This document shows positions 62,676-64,000 of a stretch of 64,000 bases of DNA, piece by piece; positions within the stretch are counted from its first letter, which is position 1; every line of letters starts with the position of its first letter. The notes beneath the pieces are model-generated. The model saw only the letters and a program-made list of their open reading frames with translations. It did no database searches and was not told the DNA's origin. Both the position numbers and the translations under genes were made by a program. Origin of the DNA: Myxococcales bacterium (GTDB lineage Bacteria > Myxococcota > UBA727 > JABDBI01); NCBI GenBank assembly GCA_023898405.1, contig CP060221.1:310001-374000 (forward strand). Reading direction: 5' to 3'.

Positions 62676-64000
62676 TTACTTTTGCAAACGAAGAGAATGG
62701 GCGTAAATGCCGTCTTTGGCTATCAGTTGCTGATGAGTGCCCTGCTCTGCTATCTGTCCTTTATCGAAAACTACTATTCGATCACAATCCATAACCGTAG
62801 CCAAACGATGAGCTATGATCAGCGCTGTGCGATCCTCTAGAAGTTTTTTGGTTGCCTTTTGCAATCGCCACTCGGTACGCGCATCGATACTGGCAGTCGC
62901 CTCATCCAGCACTATAATGGGCGGATTAGCAATAAGCGCCCGAGCAAACGCCAAGAGTTGACGCTCACCTACTGAAAAGTTAAGTCCCCGAACTTCTACT
63001 GCAGCCAAAAGCCCTCCTCGTTTTTGAATTAATGCTTCAAGCTGCACGGTATGCAGTGCTTGCCATATTTCTTCATCGCTCACATTTTTTTTGGCAAAGC
63101 TGAGATTATCTTTAATGGTGCCTTGAAACAAAAAGACTTCTTGGGGCACCACTGAAATAAGTGTGCGCACGTCTCTCAAAGACATGTGATTTAAATCTTT
63201 GCCATCGATAAAAATTTTACCTTCACTCAGCTGATAAAAGCGATTCAATAATTTTATGATGGTGGATTTTCCTGCGCCAGTGCGCCCAACCAAAGCAATG
63301 TGCTCACCTTTTTTTATTTTTAAATTAACATTATGCAAAACTCTTTTACCATTTTGATAGGCAAAACTTATCTGAGAAAATTCAATCTCCGAGTTAAAGT
63401 GGGCTTTGTGTTCTTGGGCCTCATCATCCTCTTCAGGCCACTCCAACAATTGGTAAATACGATCAAGCGATACCATTGCGCTCTGAAACACAGCAAAACG
63501 ATTAGACAACTCTCTAATTGGCTGAAAAAAGCGAGAAAGCGCTTCTAGAAAAGCTACCACCACACCGATGGCAAGAACACTATCTTGCTTGAGATTAAAG
63601 GCTCCCCACAAAACTGCGGCACTTGCACAATAACTCAAAGCATCTACAAAAGAATAAATAGCCGACTCCAATAAAATTGCCTGACGATTGGCCACCAAAT
63701 ACTCTTGATTGAATTTTTTAAATTCATGAGCGCTGTCTTGAAGTCTACCCGCCCCCTGCACTGTAGCTATTCCCGATAAGTACTCTTGCAAATAAGCATT
63801 TAAATTCGACAATACTCCTCGCACTGATATAAAGGCACGCTTGGTCCAGTTGCGAAAAAAGTAGATTCCTAAAAATAAAATCGGCAGAATCATCATCGAA
63901 TAAAATGACAGATGTAAATCAACAAAAAACAACATAACAAAGGTACCAGCCAAAAATAGCAAATCTCCTACAATTTGAATGGCACCCATAGAAAATAATT
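62676..64000 (-). CDS. ABC exporter, permease-ATPase fusion (5' end outside window)
   Basis: The frame is open through the right edge, so the N-terminal part (first transmembrane helices) is missing. Visible are four hydrophobic helices of the exporter domain (e.g. VGDLLFLAGTFVMLFFVDL). The nucleotide-binding domain follows, with Walker A VGRTGAGKSTIIKLL, Q-loop VVPQEVFLFQGT, a variant signature NFSVGERQLLAFARAL in place of LSGGQ, Walker B ANPPIIVLDEATASID and the H-loop IAHRLATV. The layout is MsbA/LmrA-like. Lipid or peptide export is likely. No frameshift. Confidence 0.92.
   Translation of the reverse strand, partial: LFSMGAIQIVGDLLFLAGTFVMLFFVDLHLSFYSMMILPILFLGIYFFRNWTKRAFISVRGVLSNLNAYLQEYLSGIATVQGAGRLQDSAHEFKKFNQEYLVANRQAILLESAIYSFVDALSYCASAAVLWGAFNLKQDSVLAIGVVVAFLEALSRFFQPIRELSNRFAVFQSAMVSLDRIYQLLEWPEEDDEAQEHKAHFNSEIEFSQISFAYQNGKRVLHNVNLKIKKGEHIALVGRTGAGKSTIIKLLNRFYQLSEGKIFIDGKDLNHMSLRDVRTLISVVPQEVFLFQGTIKDNLSFAKKNVSDEEIWQALHTVQLEALIQKRGGLLAAVEVRGLNFSVGERQLLAFARALIANPPIIVLDEATASIDARTEWRLQKATKKLLEDRTALIIAHRLATVMDCDRIVVFDKGQIAEQGTHQQLIAKDGIYAHSLRLQK

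Overview
The window comes from an AT-rich bacterial chromosome, probably a host-associated or intracellular member of the deltaproteobacteria-like lineages (Myxococcota/Bdellovibrionota type). This placement is an inference. It rests on a lipoprotein with Myxococcus-type Cys-rich (DUF4215-like) repeats, a type-B-like SdhB, an AstA-like protein, and many eukaryote-facing domains: ankyrin repeats, RCC1 repeats and a HECT ubiquitin-ligase domain. No rRNA, tRNA or CRISPR array was seen.

The left part (1-11.3 kb) is ordinary chromosomal core: the 3' end of a malic enzyme/phosphate acetyltransferase gene, a CPBP protease, smpB, an AstA-like acyltransferase, an odd half DEAD-box protein, a compact minus-strand cluster (rhomboid, maf, yggS, glycerophosphodiesterase), then greA-recG. 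From about 11.3 kb onward the window is an accessory landscape. It holds single surviving metabolic genes (aldehyde dehydrogenase, cutA, sdhB, an ABC exporter at the right edge) among secreted proteins without recognisable homologues and many insertion-sequence relics.

Mobile DNA includes one intact IS1595-type element with an 8-bp target duplication (13.9-14.6 kb). Two nearly identical, internally deleted IS4/IS701-like elements lie in opposite orientation at 15.5-16.7 and 23.2-24.4 kb. They bracket a secreted alpha/beta hydrolase, a methyltransferase, a CqsS/LqsS-like sensor kinase and a secreted HEXXH metalloprotease. There are also relics of IS5 (four), IS982, IS256, IS481, IS91 (two), IS1, IS3 and IS6 types, a frameshifted serine resolvase and an orphan phage fragment. 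A separate 110-230 bp intergenic repeat family occurs at least six times. Several chromosomal genes are decaying: alkB, sdhA (its FAD-domain half is gone) and a split deamidase-like gene.

The most notable gene is at 45.7-48.1 kb. It encodes a signal-peptide protein with ankyrin repeats followed by a sequence-recognisable HECT E3 ubiquitin-ligase domain, including the catalytic cysteine and the -4 phenylalanine. About twenty other ORFs carry Sec signal peptides or lipoboxes. The picture is a genome that manipulates a eukaryotic host through exported proteins, acquires eukaryotic-type domains, and is being reshaped by IS elements.
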